64,000 nucleotides of DNA from an uncultured Prevotella sp. Lineage in GTDB: Bacteria > Bacteroidota > Bacteroidia > Bacteroidales > Bacteroidaceae. Within the stretch, counting starts at the first letter, position 1; the number at the start of each line of letters is the position of its first letter. Shown here one piece after another: positions 26,634 through 37,200 of this stretch. The notes beneath the pieces are model-generated. The model was not told the origin of the DNA. It did no database searches and saw nothing but the letters and a program-made list of their open reading frames with translations. The translations under genes were made by a program, and so were the position numbers. The DNA lies in assembly GCA_947302435.1 (NCBI GenBank), contig CAMYVQ010000004.1:27783-91782 (forward strand), read 5' to 3'.

Positions 26634-29438
26634 ATGAAGCAGTACAACAAGCATTGGATGATTCGTTGGGTGAAGGGTCTCTTGTCCCTTTTCCTTTTCA
26701 CTATTTCGCCTTTGGCCGCTGTTTCCCAAGGCTTTCCACTGATCCGCAACTATACGGCGGAGGAATATGGCGGGCATAACCGTAACTATGACATTGAGAT
26801 AGGCGCGGATGGCACGGTGTTCGTGGCCAACTTTGAAGGATTGCTTTATTACGACCGTGCCCGGTGGCGCATCATCCACACACCCGACATCAGCCGCATC
26901 ACAGTCGTCTATCGCGACAGCAAGGACACAATCTGGGCGGGTGGCTACAACTATCTTGCCCGTCTGCAGAAACGGGCCAATGGCGAATTGTTTTTGGAAC
27001 AGGTGGGACAAGACAGCCAGTTCAAAGGCGAGGTAGTTGAAATCTTTGAGACGGACGGCTTGCTGCAGTTTGTGGCCAGCGACAATAATATTTATCAAGT
27101 CCAAGGCACCACCGTGTCGTTGAAGATGCATACGAATGCCAACTTCCGTCCAGGTGTGGATGCCGATGTCATATCGTTGGAGGCCCTTATGGAGGGTGAA
27201 ACGGATGTCCTACTAAGTGGCATCATCCAGACAGAGGAATTGGACGGCGGACTTCAAGTCAAAGTAAAGCAGAACAGCGGTCTGATTATTGCTGACGACA
27301 AGGGCCGCGACCTCTATACCATCACTGAAGCTAACGGCCTATGCTCTAATCAGGTGGCCTTCGTGGCCTACGACGGTCACGGCATGCTTTGGGGAGCCAC
27401 ATTGCATGGCATTTTTTCCATTGAACTGCCGTCGGTCTACAGTTATTTCCTGGCCAAGGACGGCCTCACGGGCGAGGTGCATGATATCACAGTCTTTGAC
27501 GGCAAGATATACGTGGGCGATACCAATGGCCTTTACATCATCTCCCCCCAACAGTGCAAGCGTATTGCCGACATCAACAATATCTGTTGGATGTTGTGCC
27601 ATGGCCGGGACGCACTGTTTGCTGCCACTTCCAGCGGCATCTATAAGATTGCGCATGGCGGCAGTGTCAGCCGGCTGACCTCAAACTCCACCACAGCGAT
27701 GCTGGTCGACGGTGACAAGGTCTATGCAGGAGAATCCGATGGTGTTTATTGCTATCAGGCTGGCCGTGTACAGAAGGTGAACGACCTCCCGATGGTGACA
27801 GAGATCCGTCAGTCGGCCCAGGGTGACCTTTGGTTCATGAACGTTCACGGTGAGACCAAAGGCACAGATCCCGGCAAGCCCCGTGAACCGATTGCCGACT
27901 TGTCTGACCATCTGCTCAAGCCTGTCAGCGATATTGAGGTGAAGGCCCAGTTCCGCTATGGTAGCCAAGTGTGGATTGGTGGGGACGAGATCCTTGCCGT
28001 TATCGATACCGACAAAGAGGCCTTGACCGCGCTCACCGATAGTGGCAAAGTGCGTTTCTGTTCCATCCTTATGGGCAATGACAGTGTGTTGTGGGGCGGT
28101 TATGGCGATATGCCTAAGGAGTTGAAGCCGTTAGGCAGCGACGAAGGCCATCTGCATTTCTTCTACGCTCTCAACTATGCGCCCCTCTCTGGAGAGACCC
28201 TGTATCGCTACAAGCTGGACGACACGAGTATCTTGGGAACAAATGGCCAATGGAGTGCCTGGACTGAGAAACAGGACATAGAGTTCCTGAACCTGCCTTA
28301 CGGTTCGTACACCCTCAGCGTACAGGCCCGGTTGGCCAACGGTGAACTGTCGGAGGTGGCCTCTGTGGGCTTCCGCATTTCCTATCCGCTGATGATGCGC
28401 TGGTATATGGTGGTGCTTTATCTCATCATCTGTGCCTGCATTGTCTATCAGTTGTTCCGCTACCGTCTGAAGCGGCTGCAGAAGGATAAGATCAAATTGG
28501 AGAGAATCGTCGAAGAACGCACTTCGGAAGTTGTCAAACAGAAAGACGAGATTGTCAGGCAGAAAGACGAAATCGAGGAGAAGTCAAGGAGTCTGGAAAA
28601 AGCCCTTGGCGACCTGAATAACGCCCAAAGCGAACTGATACGTCAGGAAAAGATGGCTACGGTAGGTAAATTGACCGAAGGCCTCATCGACCGCATCCTG
28701 AACCCCATGAACTATATCATCAACTTCTCCAAAATGTCAAACGATTTGTTGAAGGACCTGAAGGAGAACATTGACAGAAACAAGGACAGCATCAACGAGG
28801 ACGACTACGAAGACACCTTAGATGTGCTCGGCATGCTGACAGAGAACCTGCAGAATGTAGACCAGTACGGACAGAACACCACCCGTACCCTGAAGGCGAT
28901 GGAAGAGATGTTGAAAGACCGCACGGGAGGCTATGTCGATATGGACTTGTTGCCTGTGCTTCACCAGAATGAGGAGATGCTCAGTAACTATTTTGCGAAG
29001 GAGAAAGAGCAGTATCATATCCAAACAACATTCACCATGCCTGAAAAGGCCATGCCTCTGCACGGTAATCCCGACATACTCAGCAAGACCGTCATGAGTC
29101 TGTTGGGCAATGCGGTCTATGCAGTGGTTAAAAAGGCAGAAAGAAAACCGGACTATACCCCTGAGATTACTGTCACTGCCAACATTTCCCCAGCAGGAGA
29201 ATCTGGAGAAACGTATATCCTGAAAATCCGTGACAACGGCATCGGTATCGAAGAGAAGATCCTGGATAAAATCTTCGACCCGTTCTTCACCACCAAGACC
29301 ACAGGCGAGGCAGCAGGCGTAGGACTCTATCTGAGTCGGGAAATCATACAGAATCATGGCGGTGAAATCAGTGTTGCAAGTGTGAAAAACGAGTACACTG
29401 AGTTTACTATTACGTTACCAAATAAAAAAACGATATGA
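26634..29438 (+). CDS. Membrane sensor (beta-propeller, Y_Y_Y, TM, coiled coil, degenerate HisKA, HATPase)
   Basis: Y_Y_Y region then TM MMRWYMVVLYLIICACIVYQLF; HATPase boxes DNGIGIEEKILDKIFDPFFTTK; H-box reads GLIDRILNP. Confidence 0.88.
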   Translation: MKQYNKHWMIRWVKGLLSLFLFTISPLAAVSQGFPLIRNYTAEEYGGHNRNYDIEIGADGTVFVANFEGLLYYDRARWRIIHTPDISRITVVYRDSKDTIWAGGYNYLARLQKRANGELFLEQVGQDSQFKGEVVEIFETDGLLQFVASDNNIYQVQGTTVSLKMHTNANFRPGVDADVISLEALMEGETDVLLSGIIQTEELDGGLQVKVKQNSGLIIADDKGRDLYTITEANGLCSNQVAFVAYDGHGMLWGATLHGIFSIELPSVYSYFLAKDGLTGEVHDITVFDGKIYVGDTNGLYIISPQQCKRIADINNICWMLCHGRDALFAATSSGIYKIAHGGSVSRLTSNSTTAMLVDGDKVYAGESDGVYCYQAGRVQKVNDLPMVTEIRQSAQGDLWFMNVHGETKGTDPGKPREPIADLSDHLLKPVSDIEVKAQFRYGSQVWIGGDEILAVIDTDKEALTALTDSGKVRFCSILMGNDSVLWGGYGDMPKELKPLGSDEGHLHFFYALNYAPLSGETLYRYKLDDTSILGTNGQWSAWTEKQDIEFLNLPYGSYTLSVQARLANGELSEVASVGFRISYPLMMRWYMVVLYLIICACIVYQLFRYRLKRLQKDKIKLERIVEERTSEVVKQKDEIVRQKDEIEEKSRSLEKALGDLNNAQSELIRQEKMATVGKLTEGLIDRILNPMNYIINFSKMSNDLLKDLKENIDRNKDSINEDDYEDTLDVLGMLTENLQNVDQYGQNTTRTLKAMEEMLKDRTGGYVDMDLLPVLHQNEEMLSNYFAKEKEQYHIQTTFTMPEKAMPLHGNPDILSKTVMSLLGNAVYAVVKKAERKPDYTPEITVTANISPAGESGETYILKIRDNGIGIEEKILDKIFDPFFTTKTTGEAAGVGLYLSREIIQNHGGEISVASVKNEYTEFTITLPNKKTI

Positions 29439-30253
29439 CTGAGACTGAACAATTAAGGCAACGATTGCTGAAACAGGAGAAGTTGGCATCACTTGGCATG
29501 TTGAGTGCCGGCATCGCCCACGAGATACAGAACCCGTTGAACTTTGTCATCAACTTCTCGAAAATGTCCAACAAGCTTTTGGACGACCTGATCGTTGTCG
29601 TGGAGGACAATGCCGACCGGTTGCCGGAGGCTGACCGTGAAGACCTCAGCGACATTGTGGCCGATCTGAAGGAGAACATGGGGCAGATCATGGAGAGCGG
29701 TGAGCGGGCTGTCAGCATCATACAGGGCATCTTGCTCGTTTCGCGCGGAAAAGAGAACGAGTATGTGCCTGCCGATGTATGCCACATTGTGAAGGAGTAT
29801 GTCCGCCTGTCGTATCACGCCATGCGGGCAAATCATCCAGGCTTCAATGTCACCATACGCGAACAGTATCAGGAAGACCTGCCGCCGATAATGGTGATTC
29901 CGCAGGATTTGAGCCGTGCCGTGCTGAACGTGGTGAACAATGCGTGCTATGCGGTATGGGTCCTTTCCCAAAAGGCAACCGCAGACTACTCGCCCGAAAT
30001 CAGTGTCAGTGTTGCCGCTGTGGGCAATGATGTGGTCATCACCATTGCTGACAACGGAGAGGGCATGACCGACGAAGTGAAACAGCGACTCTTCGAGAAC
30101 TTCTTCACCACCAAGCCGATTGGCCAAGGGACAGGTCTCGGCATGGGCATTACGCGCGACATCATCGAGAACAAACACGGGGGCAAGCTGGCCTTTACCT
30201 CGGCTGAGGGCAAGGGATCTACTTTCACCTTTACAATTCCCATGAAGAAATGA
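29435..30253 (+). CDS. Soluble histidine kinase (HisKA + HATPase)
   Basis: LASLGMLSAGIAHEIQNPLNFVINFSKM; DNGEGMTDEVKQRLFENFFTTKPIGQGTGLGMGITRDIIENKHGG; ATGA overlap with the upstream gene. Confidence 0.93.
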   Translation: MTETEQLRQRLLKQEKLASLGMLSAGIAHEIQNPLNFVINFSKMSNKLLDDLIVVVEDNADRLPEADREDLSDIVADLKENMGQIMESGERAVSIIQGILLVSRGKENEYVPADVCHIVKEYVRLSYHAMRANHPGFNVTIREQYQEDLPPIMVIPQDLSRAVLNVVNNACYAVWVLSQKATADYSPEISVSVAAVGNDVVITIADNGEGMTDEVKQRLFENFFTTKPIGQGTGLGMGITRDIIENKHGGKLAFTSAEGKGSTFTFTIPMKK

Positions 30254-32799
30254 GAAAACTGATATACCTCTTGTTATGGGTTCTCAGCATCGGTGTGGTG
30301 CGCGCTCAGGATGAAACGTACTCTGACCATCGCTCGGAAAACAGTGTCGTCAGCGTGCGCGAGGTGTTGGCCCAGGCCGAGAACGACTACCAGATAGGCC
30401 GCATTGACCAGGCCCGCGATGCGCTGTTGAAGAATCTTGGTGACTTCCATGGCAGTATGCGCCAGAACGCGCTCCGGCTCATCGCCCTCAGCTGGCTGGC
30501 CCGCTTCGACATCGAACAGACGGAACATTACATCTCGCTGATGCTCCAAGAGAATCCGTATTACAGTCCGTCGTCTCGTGATCCGGCAATGTTTGCCGAC
30601 ATCGTCAACAATATCAAGGCTGGCATGACCGCCACCATCACCACCGCCTCCAGCCAGGCCGAGAGCCTGGCCGAGGTGCCTGTCCCCACCACGCTCATCA
30701 CTGCCGAGATGATTCAGACTTGTGGAGCACGCAACTTGCAGGAAGTGCTGGCTGCCTACGTGCCGGGCATGAATATCATCGACTGTAACGACGACATCAA
30801 TATTGCCATGCGCGGCATCTATAGCAATACCCAGGAGAAGATACTCGTCATGCTCAACGGCCACCGCATGAACAGCTATGCCACCAATACCGCCGCCCCC
30901 GATTTCAGCATCTCTTTGGAGAAGGTGAAGCAGATTGAGGTGCTTCGCGGTCCGGCCTCGTCACTCTATGGCGGCGTGGCTCTGACAGCTGTTGTCAACA
31001 TCATCACCAAGCAGGGACTCGACGTGGACGGCTTGCAGGCAAGAGGCGGTCTCGGCAACAACGGGCAGATAAAGGCCGATGCCCTTTTCGGCAAACGCTA
31101 TTTCGACATCGATGTGCTCGTTTGGGGCAGTACCTATCGTAGCAAAGGTGAAAAATACGATGTGACCAACGAGCGCACTGACGAGAGTCCCTACGGCATG
31201 CCTGTCGACCATGTCTACATTGGGCGCATAGGTTCCTACCCCAGCTACGACTTTGGCCTGCAACTTGGCTTCAAGGGGTTGCAGTTCATGTACGACACCC
31301 ATTTCTCACAGGTTGTCGCCCCCTTCACTTTGGCATCGTTGGCCCTCTCCTACGACCACGACCGCTACCGTACCTTCAACGGTCTGTCCCCCAGCTTCGG
31401 TGTCTATTCGCGCCATGCCGACCTGAGCTACAGCCACCAGACAGGCAACCTCAGCCTGAAATATGCCGCCACCTACGACAAGGGGGACATCACCCGCTAT
31501 CAGGTCATCAACGACGAAGCCATGCCCACATTAGGCGTGGCTATCGGACTGCCCGACGATGTTTCTCAGGTGTTTACGCAATACGGCGGCATTTCCCGCT
31601 ATGTCAACGGTCAGGAGCAGAACTACGGATTCCAGTTGAAAGGCAACTACAGCTATACCTTGGGCGACAGCCACAAGGGTAACATCGGCTTCGGAGCCGA
31701 ATACAACCACTTCCAGCTCGATGACATCCGCTACCAGATAGGCTACGACTTCGAACAGGCTTTCTTCGAGGATCCGCTGCTGCGCAATGCGGGCATCGGC
31801 AGTGAGAACAGCGGCGATGCCTACCTGCAACTGAAGCACCAATGGCGGTCAGTCATTCTGAATGCCGGCCTGCGCTACGACTACAAAGAGCGATGCGACA
31901 ATTCGCGCGTGAATGAATTCTCGCCTCGCGTGGCCCTTATTCTCCTACGCCCGAAGTGGAGTGCAAGGTTAAGCTACTCCAAATCGTTCGTCGATGCGCC
32001 CTACATCTATCGCAAGGCCAATCTGCTGTCTACACTGATGGTTGGAGACGATCCGGAAACGGCTGCCAGCTTGTCGCCAGAACGAGTCCACTCTGTTCAG
32101 TTGTCTTTCGCAGGGACAAACTGGGTGCGCGGACTCGACTTTGAGGTGAATGGTTTCTACAACCGTGCCAACGACCTGATCATGACACACGTTATCGATT
32201 ACAATAATGTCAGTAAGAACCAGACCTGTGGCGTAGAGGTGACTGCAAAATACCGTCAACACCGTTTCACCGCCGACATGAACCTGACTTGGACCCACAC
32301 ATTCAAATCGAACCTCATGGGAGTTGAGCTCCCCAGCGAACTAAAAGACTTCTACTCAACAGACATCGATGCCAACAACAACACACCTGCCGTCAGGTCG
32401 AACCTTGTTTTAGGATGGCAGGTGAGCAAAGGCCTCCGTCTGCATAGTCATCTTTTGTTTGAAAGCAAGCAGTCGACTTACAACACTGATTTGGTGAAAC
32501 TCATCCAGGCCACCAAAAACATCCAGATTGCTACCGACTATTATAATCAGGGCGACATGGAACAGGCCACGAACTATGGACTCCAAGCTATGGAGGCAAT
32601 GCAACATCTTGTTATGAAGAAGGACATGCCTGCCCGTGCCATCCTCAACGTCGGTGGTGAATACACGATGGGTGCTGTCACCTTTGGCCTGAATGTCCAT
32701 AATCTCTTGGGCACACACTACTATCGTAGCGGCATGAACACCAACGTCATTCCTCAGCAAGGCCGCTGGTTCATGGGCTGTATCGGCATCCGCTTGTAA
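30250..32799 (+). CDS. TonB-dependent outer membrane receptor with N-terminal helical extension
   Basis: Plug: RNLQEVLAAYVPGMNIIDCNDDINIAMRGIY, EVLRGPASSLYGGVALTAVVNIITKQG; barrel C-terminus; ATGA overlap with the HK. Confidence 0.9.
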   Translation: MRKLIYLLLWVLSIGVVRAQDETYSDHRSENSVVSVREVLAQAENDYQIGRIDQARDALLKNLGDFHGSMRQNALRLIALSWLARFDIEQTEHYISLMLQENPYYSPSSRDPAMFADIVNNIKAGMTATITTASSQAESLAEVPVPTTLITAEMIQTCGARNLQEVLAAYVPGMNIIDCNDDINIAMRGIYSNTQEKILVMLNGHRMNSYATNTAAPDFSISLEKVKQIEVLRGPASSLYGGVALTAVVNIITKQGLDVDGLQARGGLGNNGQIKADALFGKRYFDIDVLVWGSTYRSKGEKYDVTNERTDESPYGMPVDHVYIGRIGSYPSYDFGLQLGFKGLQFMYDTHFSQVVAPFTLASLALSYDHDRYRTFNGLSPSFGVYSRHADLSYSHQTGNLSLKYAATYDKGDITRYQVINDEAMPTLGVAIGLPDDVSQVFTQYGGISRYVNGQEQNYGFQLKGNYSYTLGDSHKGNIGFGAEYNHFQLDDIRYQIGYDFEQAFFEDPLLRNAGIGSENSGDAYLQLKHQWRSVILNAGLRYDYKERCDNSRVNEFSPRVALILLRPKWSARLSYSKSFVDAPYIYRKANLLSTLMVGDDPETAASLSPERVHSVQLSFAGTNWVRGLDFEVNGFYNRANDLIMTHVIDYNNVSKNQTCGVEVTAKYRQHRFTADMNLTWTHTFKSNLMGVELPSELKDFYSTDIDANNNTPAVRSNLVLGWQVSKGLRLHSHLLFESKQSTYNTDLVKLIQATKNIQIATDYYNQGDMEQATNYGLQAMEAMQHLVMKKDMPARAILNVGGEYTMGAVTFGLNVHNLLGTHYYRSGMNTNVIPQQGRWFMGCIGIRL

Positions 32800-32812
32800 G
32801 CGACAACTACTT

Positions 32813-34228
32813 TTACTGACCCGTAGCTTGCTTGTATTCCAGAAGTTTGTTCTGATAGTCGGCGAAGGCATCGGTATACTTATCGAGCGACTGCTGGTAG
32901 AGTAGTTGGGCTTCGAGCAGATCACTCATCTTTGAGGTGCCGGCACGATAGTAGTCACGGTTCAAGCGCAGGTTCTCACTGGCCTGTTCGATACTACGTT
33001 TGGCCAGTTGCAACTGCTGGTAAGACTCCTCTACCCCATTCCAGGCATTCTGCATACGGATTTTGAGAAGTTGGGCATTATCCTCTAACTGCTCAACTGC
33101 TTTCCGATGCTCTATCTTGCGGCGCTTGATCACGTGAGAGCCTCCCCACCAGTCGGAAATAGGCACACTGACGGTGGCAAACACCATCCCAAAAGTAGTG
33201 TTGTTGTCCAGCATATTATGATAGTTGTAACCGGCACCCACGGCAACGGACGGCAGGTTCTGACCGACGGCCAGTTTCTTTTGGAGGGTGGCAGCCTCGA
33301 CCTGTTTACCCAATAACTGATACTCAGGCAGAAGTGTCACCCCCAAACCATCCCCGACGGGAGAGGGGAGTGAATAGGCTTGCTGGTTCATATCCGGTAG
33401 CACAATGTCGAAGGAGTAACTATTCCCCTCTCCGCCGTAGGCTTCCCCCTCGCCCTTTGGAGAGGGGGTTAGGGGGTGAGGCTTGGGATCGGGGGTGAGG
33501 CCAGCATATTGTCCCAGCAACAGACGGGCGATGGAAATGCCGTTCTGCAACTTCAGACGCTGGCTCTCAATGTCGTTCTGACGCAATTGCACCTGAAGGA
33601 GGTCGTTGCGCATGGCCAAGCCAGCGCGTACAGCCACATCTACATCCTTGTGGATGTCGGCCAGCAGGGTATCGACAGCCTCGATGGTCTTCATCTTCTC
33701 CTGCAACGAGGCTAACAACCAGAAATATTGCTCGACAGTCTTCTCCACCTCGTTTTCCGACAGCTGCAACTGCAAGCGACTCACGTCCTCACCTACCTTG
33801 GCAAGTTTATTACCGTTGACAATCTGACCGCCAGCAAAGACGGGTTGGGCAGCCATGAGCGAGCCGATAGTGCCATTCTTCATCATCGAGATGCTGATAG
33901 GGTTGGCCAAGGCTGCAAGAGCTTCAACAGGCAGCATCTGTGCCAGACTGGTTCCCAACTCAGAGGAAATCATCTCAGAAGGATTGATGGTGGTCTGCGC
34001 CATGCCTTTGTTGGCATTAAACCACAGTCCCGTGCCACTCACATTGGGAAAATATTTGGTAAACGCCTCCTTGCGCTGCTGGTGAGCGGCCTCGATGTTG
34101 TATTTGGCACTACGGATGGCGATGTTATTGTGGAGGGCCGAGTCCTTGATCTGCTGCAGAGTATATGTTTGTGCTGCGACAAAGTCGCAGCATACTGAAC
34201 ATGCTATGATTGCAAATATCTTCTTCAT
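32813..34228 (-). CDS. TolC family outer membrane efflux protein
   Basis: Signal peptide, TolC-type helices (YTLQQIKDSALHNNIAIRSAKYNIEAAHQQRKEA), RND operon context. Confidence 0.92.
   Translation of the reverse strand: MKKIFAIIACSVCCDFVAAQTYTLQQIKDSALHNNIAIRSAKYNIEAAHQQRKEAFTKYFPNVSGTGLWFNANKGMAQTTINPSEMISSELGTSLAQMLPVEALAALANPISISMMKNGTIGSLMAAQPVFAGGQIVNGNKLAKVGEDVSRLQLQLSENEVEKTVEQYFWLLASLQEKMKTIEAVDTLLADIHKDVDVAVRAGLAMRNDLLQVQLRQNDIESQRLKLQNGISIARLLLGQYAGLTPDPKPHPLTPSPKGEGEAYGGEGNSYSFDIVLPDMNQQAYSLPSPVGDGLGVTLLPEYQLLGKQVEAATLQKKLAVGQNLPSVAVGAGYNYHNMLDNNTTFGMVFATVSVPISDWWGGSHVIKRRKIEHRKAVEQLEDNAQLLKIRMQNAWNGVEESYQQLQLAKRSIEQASENLRLNRDYYRAGTSKMSDLLEAQLLYQQSLDKYTDAFADYQNKLLEYKQATGQ
33345..33490 (-). 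repeat. Palindromic repeat element inserted in frame in the TolC gene
   Basis: Minus strand CACCCCCTAACCCCCTCTCCAAAGGGCGAGGGGGAAGCC encodes PHPLTPSPKGEGEA; second arm encodes LPSPVGDGLG. Confidence 0.8.
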
Positions 34229-34230
34229 AA

Positions 34231-37200
34231 TTATTTAGTACTTACTTTCCAATAAATGACTGGCAACATGGAGACTACCATGATCAGCGAACCGATACCA
34301 CCGGCGAAGATGGTGACACCGACGGGCATCCAGAACGAACTCTGGGCGATGATCATCGGCACCACACCCACGGCTGTCGTGGCCGTAGTGAGGAAGATAG
34401 GCACCATGCGGCGCTTGCCAGCCTCGTAGGCGGCCTGACGGACGGCATTGTTATAGGCATTGCGATCCACCGTCCAGTCACCATGCTCTTCCACATGCTT
34501 CTTAATCAGATTGATGGCATGCTCGAAGATCAAGATCTCGTTACGCATAATCATTCCCATCAGTGTGATGAGTCCGAAGATAGAGGTCAGACCCAAGGCA
34601 CGATCCATCAGTCCGAGGCCAATCAGCGCACCAGGAATCATCAGGGCAAGTGCCACCATACAAACGATGGTAACGCCATACTTCTTGAAGTTGAACAACA
34701 GGAAGAAAAACACAATGAACTCCGCAATGGCTATTCCACCAAAGATCTGTGGCAAAGCCTCGTTGCCGTATTCTATCTCACCGCCAACCTCAGTGCGAAC
34801 ACCCTGAGGCAGCTCTATCTCCTCCTGCATCACACGTGCTATCTCTTTCTCAACAGGGGCCGTAAACACGCCCTGCGCAAACTGTGCCGTCACGGTGATG
34901 CAGCGCTCGCCGCCACGATGCATGATGCGGCTCTCGCTCCACTTGGGCTGTACTTTTGCAATTTGTCGCAGTGGAACAGTGGTGTTGCCACCCGATACCA
35001 TCGACGCTGGCGATGCGATGCCAAGATTGGCGACATCAGAGAAGGTCATATCGGCATCGTCCTTAACTACAATTGGTAATTCGTAATGACCCTCCCACAC
35101 CTGTCCTACACGCAGGTCGCCCGATGTGGCACTGAGGGCCAACTGGGCAGTGGTACGGGTGACACCTAACTGCGCTGAGGTTACAGGGTCGAGTTCGACA
35201 TTGATGATGGGATAAGGCAGGAAATAGTCGGTATGCACCCACTCCAACTCCGGCATCTGGCGCATACGCTCCATCAACCGCTCGGCCACCACGTGCAGCG
35301 AGTCGAGGTTGTCGCCATAGAAACGGTATTCCAATTCGTTCACCTCCAAATAGTCCAGACGTTTGAACTTCACGTAGGCATTGGGGAACGCCTCGCTCAA
35401 CTGTGGCTGATACTGTGCCAATAGGTCGACCGTGGCCTTGTCGCTCTTGGTATTGACGATGAACTGCGCATAGTTGGCACCAGCCATCTGGGGGGCGTAG
35501 GCATCCATGAATCGTGGCGACGAACAGCCAATAAAGCCTGTGATACTCGTGATGCGTTCGTCCTTTTCGAGAATGTGGCTGACAGAATCAGCCACCACAG
35601 TGGTTTCTGCCAATCCCTTGCCCTCGGGCAGGAATACCTCAACAGCAAACTGGTCACGGTCAGCGTATGGGAACAGGCGAATCTTCAGCGTGGGAGCTAT
35701 CAGACACGACAACAGAATGACAACGATGCCGCCACCGATGGTCATCCATGGGTGGGCAAATGTCCAATCCAGAACGCGGTCGTAGGTTTTCTGCACCCAT
35801 TGGGTAATTTTATTACCATCTGTGCTCACCTGACCAAGTTTGATGATGCGTGTTTCGAGGAACGGGATCACCGTCACCGCCAGCACTAACGATACCATGA
35901 GGTTGATGGTAATCGTGACAGGGAAATCCTCTAAACAGTCATGGAACACACCCTTCATCGTAATGAGGAACGGATAAAAGATGGCACAGATACAGATGGT
36001 GGCCAACAGCATCGGCATGAAGTACTGGCGCGCCGACTCAATGGCGGCATCGTATGGCTTAAAGCCTTTACCCAAATATTCCAGATAGCCGTCAATCACG
36101 ACAATCGAATTATCTACAATCATTCCTAACACCACAATGAGTGCTGCCAATGTCACGATGTTCAGTTCGATACCCATAACATACATCACTGCCACACTGA
36201 CGAATGTGCTCAGTGGAATCGTAATGGCCGCCACAATGGCCGAGCGCAATGGGAAAAGTACCATCATCACCAGAATGATGATCAGCATCGATATCAACAA
36301 GTCGCGCAGGAAATCGCTGATGCTCATGCTCACCACCTTGGGCTTATCGGCAATACGGGTGATTTTCACATCCTCGGGCAATTCCGATGCACGGAACTCA
36401 TCAAGTACCCGCTCCACCTCCTTGCCGTACTGGATAACGTTATTGCCGGGTGTCATCTCCATCGACAGCAACATACATGGGTGGCCATTCTGCTCGATAT
36501 GACTCGAATGAGGTTCATATTCCCGCACCACACGGGCCACATCGCGGACACGGGCCACCTTACCCGTCACAGGGTCGGAGAAAATGATCTGGTTGGCAAT
36601 CTCCTCTTCGCTATTCTCCTGAGCCTCCACGTGGATAGGAATCTGCTGGTCGTCGTCGCTGATGGAACCACTCATCGTGGTGATGCCTTGTGCCTGTAGG
36701 CGTGAAAAGAGCATCTGCTGACCAATGCCGTAGGCCTGCAGGCGCTGACGGTCTATATAGAGCGATATCTGCTCTTTCTGCTCACCGAACAGCTTGACAT
36801 TCGCTACCGACGGGATGCGGCGCAAGCGGTCTGAGAGGTCGTCGCTGTACTGCTTCAGTTCGCGATAGCTGCGCAGGTCGCTCTCGATGGCAATCAATAG
36901 CGCCGAGGTATTACCAAAGTCATCGTTCACCACGATGGCCAGCACACCATTCGGCAACTGCGCCTTAAAGCCGTTCAGACCGTGCTTGATCTTCGACCAC
37001 ACCTCGTCCTTGTTGTTCACATCGTCGTTCAGCTTCACCATCACGATACACATACCGTTCTGCGACTGCGTAGTGGTCTTCAAACGGTTCACCTCGCCGT
37101 ATGTAAAGAGGTAACGTTCCAACGGACGAGCCACCTGCTGCTCCACCTCCTCGGTAGTGGCACCAGGATAAACGGCCACCACCACACCCTGACGGATAGT

